From contig JAIRKX010000123.1 of NCBI GenBank assembly GCA_031259805.1, positions 1-6,872 of the forward strand: a DNA stretch of 6,872 nucleotides, written 5' to 3'. The notes under the pieces were generated by a model. The model did not search any database. It was not told where the DNA came from and saw only the letters and a list, made by a program, of their open reading frames with translations. Made by a program: the position numbers and the translations under genes. Source of the DNA: Prevotellaceae bacterium. Lineage in GTDB: Bacteria; Bacteroidota; Bacteroidia; Bacteroidales; UBA932. Positions 5,601-6,872 of this stretch are shown here, one piece after another (the first letter of the stretch is position 1; each line of letters begins with the position of its first letter).

Positions 5601-6593
5601 ATGGAAAAAGCAAACATCAAAGAATTAAACGACCGGATTCAACAGGAAAGCGCCTTTGTGGATATTATCAACTTGGAGATGCACAAGGTAATTGTTGGAC
5701 AAAAAGCCCTCATCGACAACTTGCTTATAGGCTTGCTCGCCAACGGGCATATCCTGCTGGAAGGCGTGCCGGGACTGGCAAAAACGTTAGCGATAAATAC
5801 GCTGGCAAGTATTGTGGATGCGCAATTCAGCCGTATCCAGTTTACGCCCGACCTGCTGCCAGCCGACCTTATCGGAACGCTTATCTACAGCCAGAAGAGC
5901 GAACAATTCCAGGTGAAGCAGGGACCTATTTTTGCGAATTTCATTTTGGCGGATGAAATCAACCGCTCGCCGGCAAAGGTGCAAAGCGCCTTGCTGGAAG
6001 CCATGCAAGAACGCCAGGTAACCATCGGCGATAAAACGTTCAAGTTGCCGGAGCCGTTTTTGGTACTGGCTACGCAAAATCCGATAGAGCAGGAAGGCAC
6101 GTACCCGTTGCCCGAAGCGCAGGTTGACCGTTTTATGCTGAAAGTGGTGGTGAGCTATCCGCGCAAAGAGGAAGAAAAATTAATTATCCGACAAAATATT
6201 TCGGGCGAGTTTCCGAAAGCCGCTTGTGCGTTGAAGCCCGAAGATATTATCCGGGCGCGGGGCGTGGTGCGCGATGTGTATATGGACGAAAAAATCGAAC
6301 GCTACATTGTTGATATTGTATATGCGACCCGCACGCCGGAAGACTACGGGCTGGCGTCGTTGAAGAACCTGTTGGCATACGGCGCATCGCCGCGTGCCAG
6401 TATTTCGTTGGCTGTGGCGTCAAAAGCCTACGCATTCTTGAAACATCGCGGCTATGTGATTCCCGAGGATGTGCGTGCCGTATGTTACGAGGTGCTGCGC
6501 CACCGCATGGGGTTGACCTACGAAGCGGAAGCGGAAAACATCACGCCGGAAGATATCATTACACAAGTGCTCAATAGCGTGGAAGTGCCGTAA
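5601..6593 (+). CDS. MoxR-family AAA+ ATPase
   Basis: The protein has 330 residues, the usual length. Visible motifs are Walker A GVPGLAKT (55-62), Walker B FILADEINRSP (114-124), LLEAMQERQVTIG (131-143), sensor 1 ATQNP (157-161), EAQVDRF (172-178) and GASPRAS in the C-terminal lid, where sensor 2 lies. MoxR proteins act as chaperone-like ATPases in the cytoplasm, often with von Willebrand factor A proteins, helping to mature enzymes or cell-surface complexes. The next gene is DUF58, as in the Bacteroidota Bat (aerotolerance) clusters, so the likely partners are DUF58 and downstream VWA proteins outside the window. The start ATG at 5601 directly follows TTTTGT and has no Shine-Dalgarno, as is common in this phylum. 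The 70-nt AT-rich gap upstream holds no clear promoter match, so it may be read from the methyltransferase promoter. Confidence 0.95.
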   Translation: MEKANIKELNDRIQQESAFVDIINLEMHKVIVGQKALIDNLLIGLLANGHILLEGVPGLAKTLAINTLASIVDAQFSRIQFTPDLLPADLIGTLIYSQKSEQFQVKQGPIFANFILADEINRSPAKVQSALLEAMQERQVTIGDKTFKLPEPFLVLATQNPIEQEGTYPLPEAQVDRFMLKVVVSYPRKEEEKLIIRQNISGEFPKAACALKPEDIIRARGVVRDVYMDEKIERYIVDIVYATRTPEDYGLASLKNLLAYGASPRASISLAVASKAYAFLKHRGYVIPEDVRAVCYEVLRHRMGLTYEAEAENITPEDIITQVLNSVEVP

Positions 6594-6642
6594 ACAGTAG
6601 ATAGGAGGCAATAGTGAGTAATGTATAAAATAAATTAAAGAA

Positions 6643-6872
6643 ATGGTCAACGACTTACTGAAATCGGTTCGAAAAATTGAAATAAAAACGCGCGGGTTGT
6701 CGCGGCAAATTTTTGCGGGCGAATACCACAGCGCCTTTAAAGGGCGTGGGATGGCATTCAGTGAAGTGCGCGAATACCAGTATGGCGACGATGTGCGGAA
6801 CATGGACTGGAACGTTACCGCCCGCCTGAATGCGCCGTACATAAAGATTTTTGAAGAAGAGCGCGAACTTAC
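6643..6872 (+). CDS. DUF58-domain protein, N-terminal part (cut by window end)
   Basis: Seventy-six complete codons are visible and the frame is still open at the end. The sequence holds the start of a DUF58 domain: GEYHSAFKGRGMAFSEVREY, then YGDDVRNMDWNVTARL and YIKIFEEERE. In this family the G..D.R.IDW..TAR pattern is highly conserved. The function is not established; the genes regularly follow moxR and precede VWA (BatA/BatB-like) membrane proteins. No transmembrane segment precedes the domain here, so this is the short, apparently cytoplasmic Bacteroidota form. The ATG at 6643 is 49 nt after the MoxR stop. An AGGAGG at 6603-6608 is too far upstream to serve it. Confidence 0.9.
   Translation, partial: MVNDLLKSVRKIEIKTRGLSRQIFAGEYHSAFKGRGMAFSEVREYQYGDDVRNMDWNVTARLNAPYIKIFEEEREL

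Overview
The window looks like chromosomal DNA from a Bacteroidota organism, most likely of the order Bacteroidales. Three things point there. The proteins resemble Bacteroidales forms of their families. Starts often lack a well-placed Shine-Dalgarno sequence. Two sites match the Bacteroidota promoter consensus (TTTG, about 20 nt, TAnnTTTG). All intact genes lie on the + strand. The genus cannot be fixed by reading alone.

Left block (1-3571): the 3' end of an acyl-CoA synthetase-type AMP-binding enzyme, a dCMP deaminase, a membrane-anchored S41 C-terminal processing peptidase and thiamine-monophosphate kinase (thiL). Spacings are 13, 4 and 35 nt, so they look like one transcription unit, but their functions are unrelated (lipid activation, dTTP supply, envelope proteolysis, thiamine cofactor). 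A compact hairpin with a T-run at 3707-3726 is the likely terminator.

Middle block (3572-4774): about 1.2 kb without an intact gene. It is an insertion-sequence graveyard with pieces of three unrelated transposases: an IS5/IS4-type N-terminal piece (+), an IS110-type C-terminal piece (-) and an IS3-type OrfA piece (-). They are joined directly to one another and carry an internal deletion, a frameshift and a stop codon. Near-consensus promoters stand just before the first remnant and just after the last.

Right block (4775-6872): a multi-membrane-span methyltransferase of the isoprenylcysteine carboxyl methyltransferase/phospholipid methyltransferase type behind a canonical promoter, then a MoxR-family AAA+ ATPase and the start of a DUF58 protein. 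MoxR followed by DUF58 is the usual opening of the Bacteroidota aerotolerance-type (Bat) cluster, which probably continues past the window.

No clearly novel system is visible. The points most worth a second look are two substitutions at normally conserved acidic positions of ThiL, the mosaic IS scar, and a change in G/C strand bias across that scar, which may mark an old rearrangement junction.
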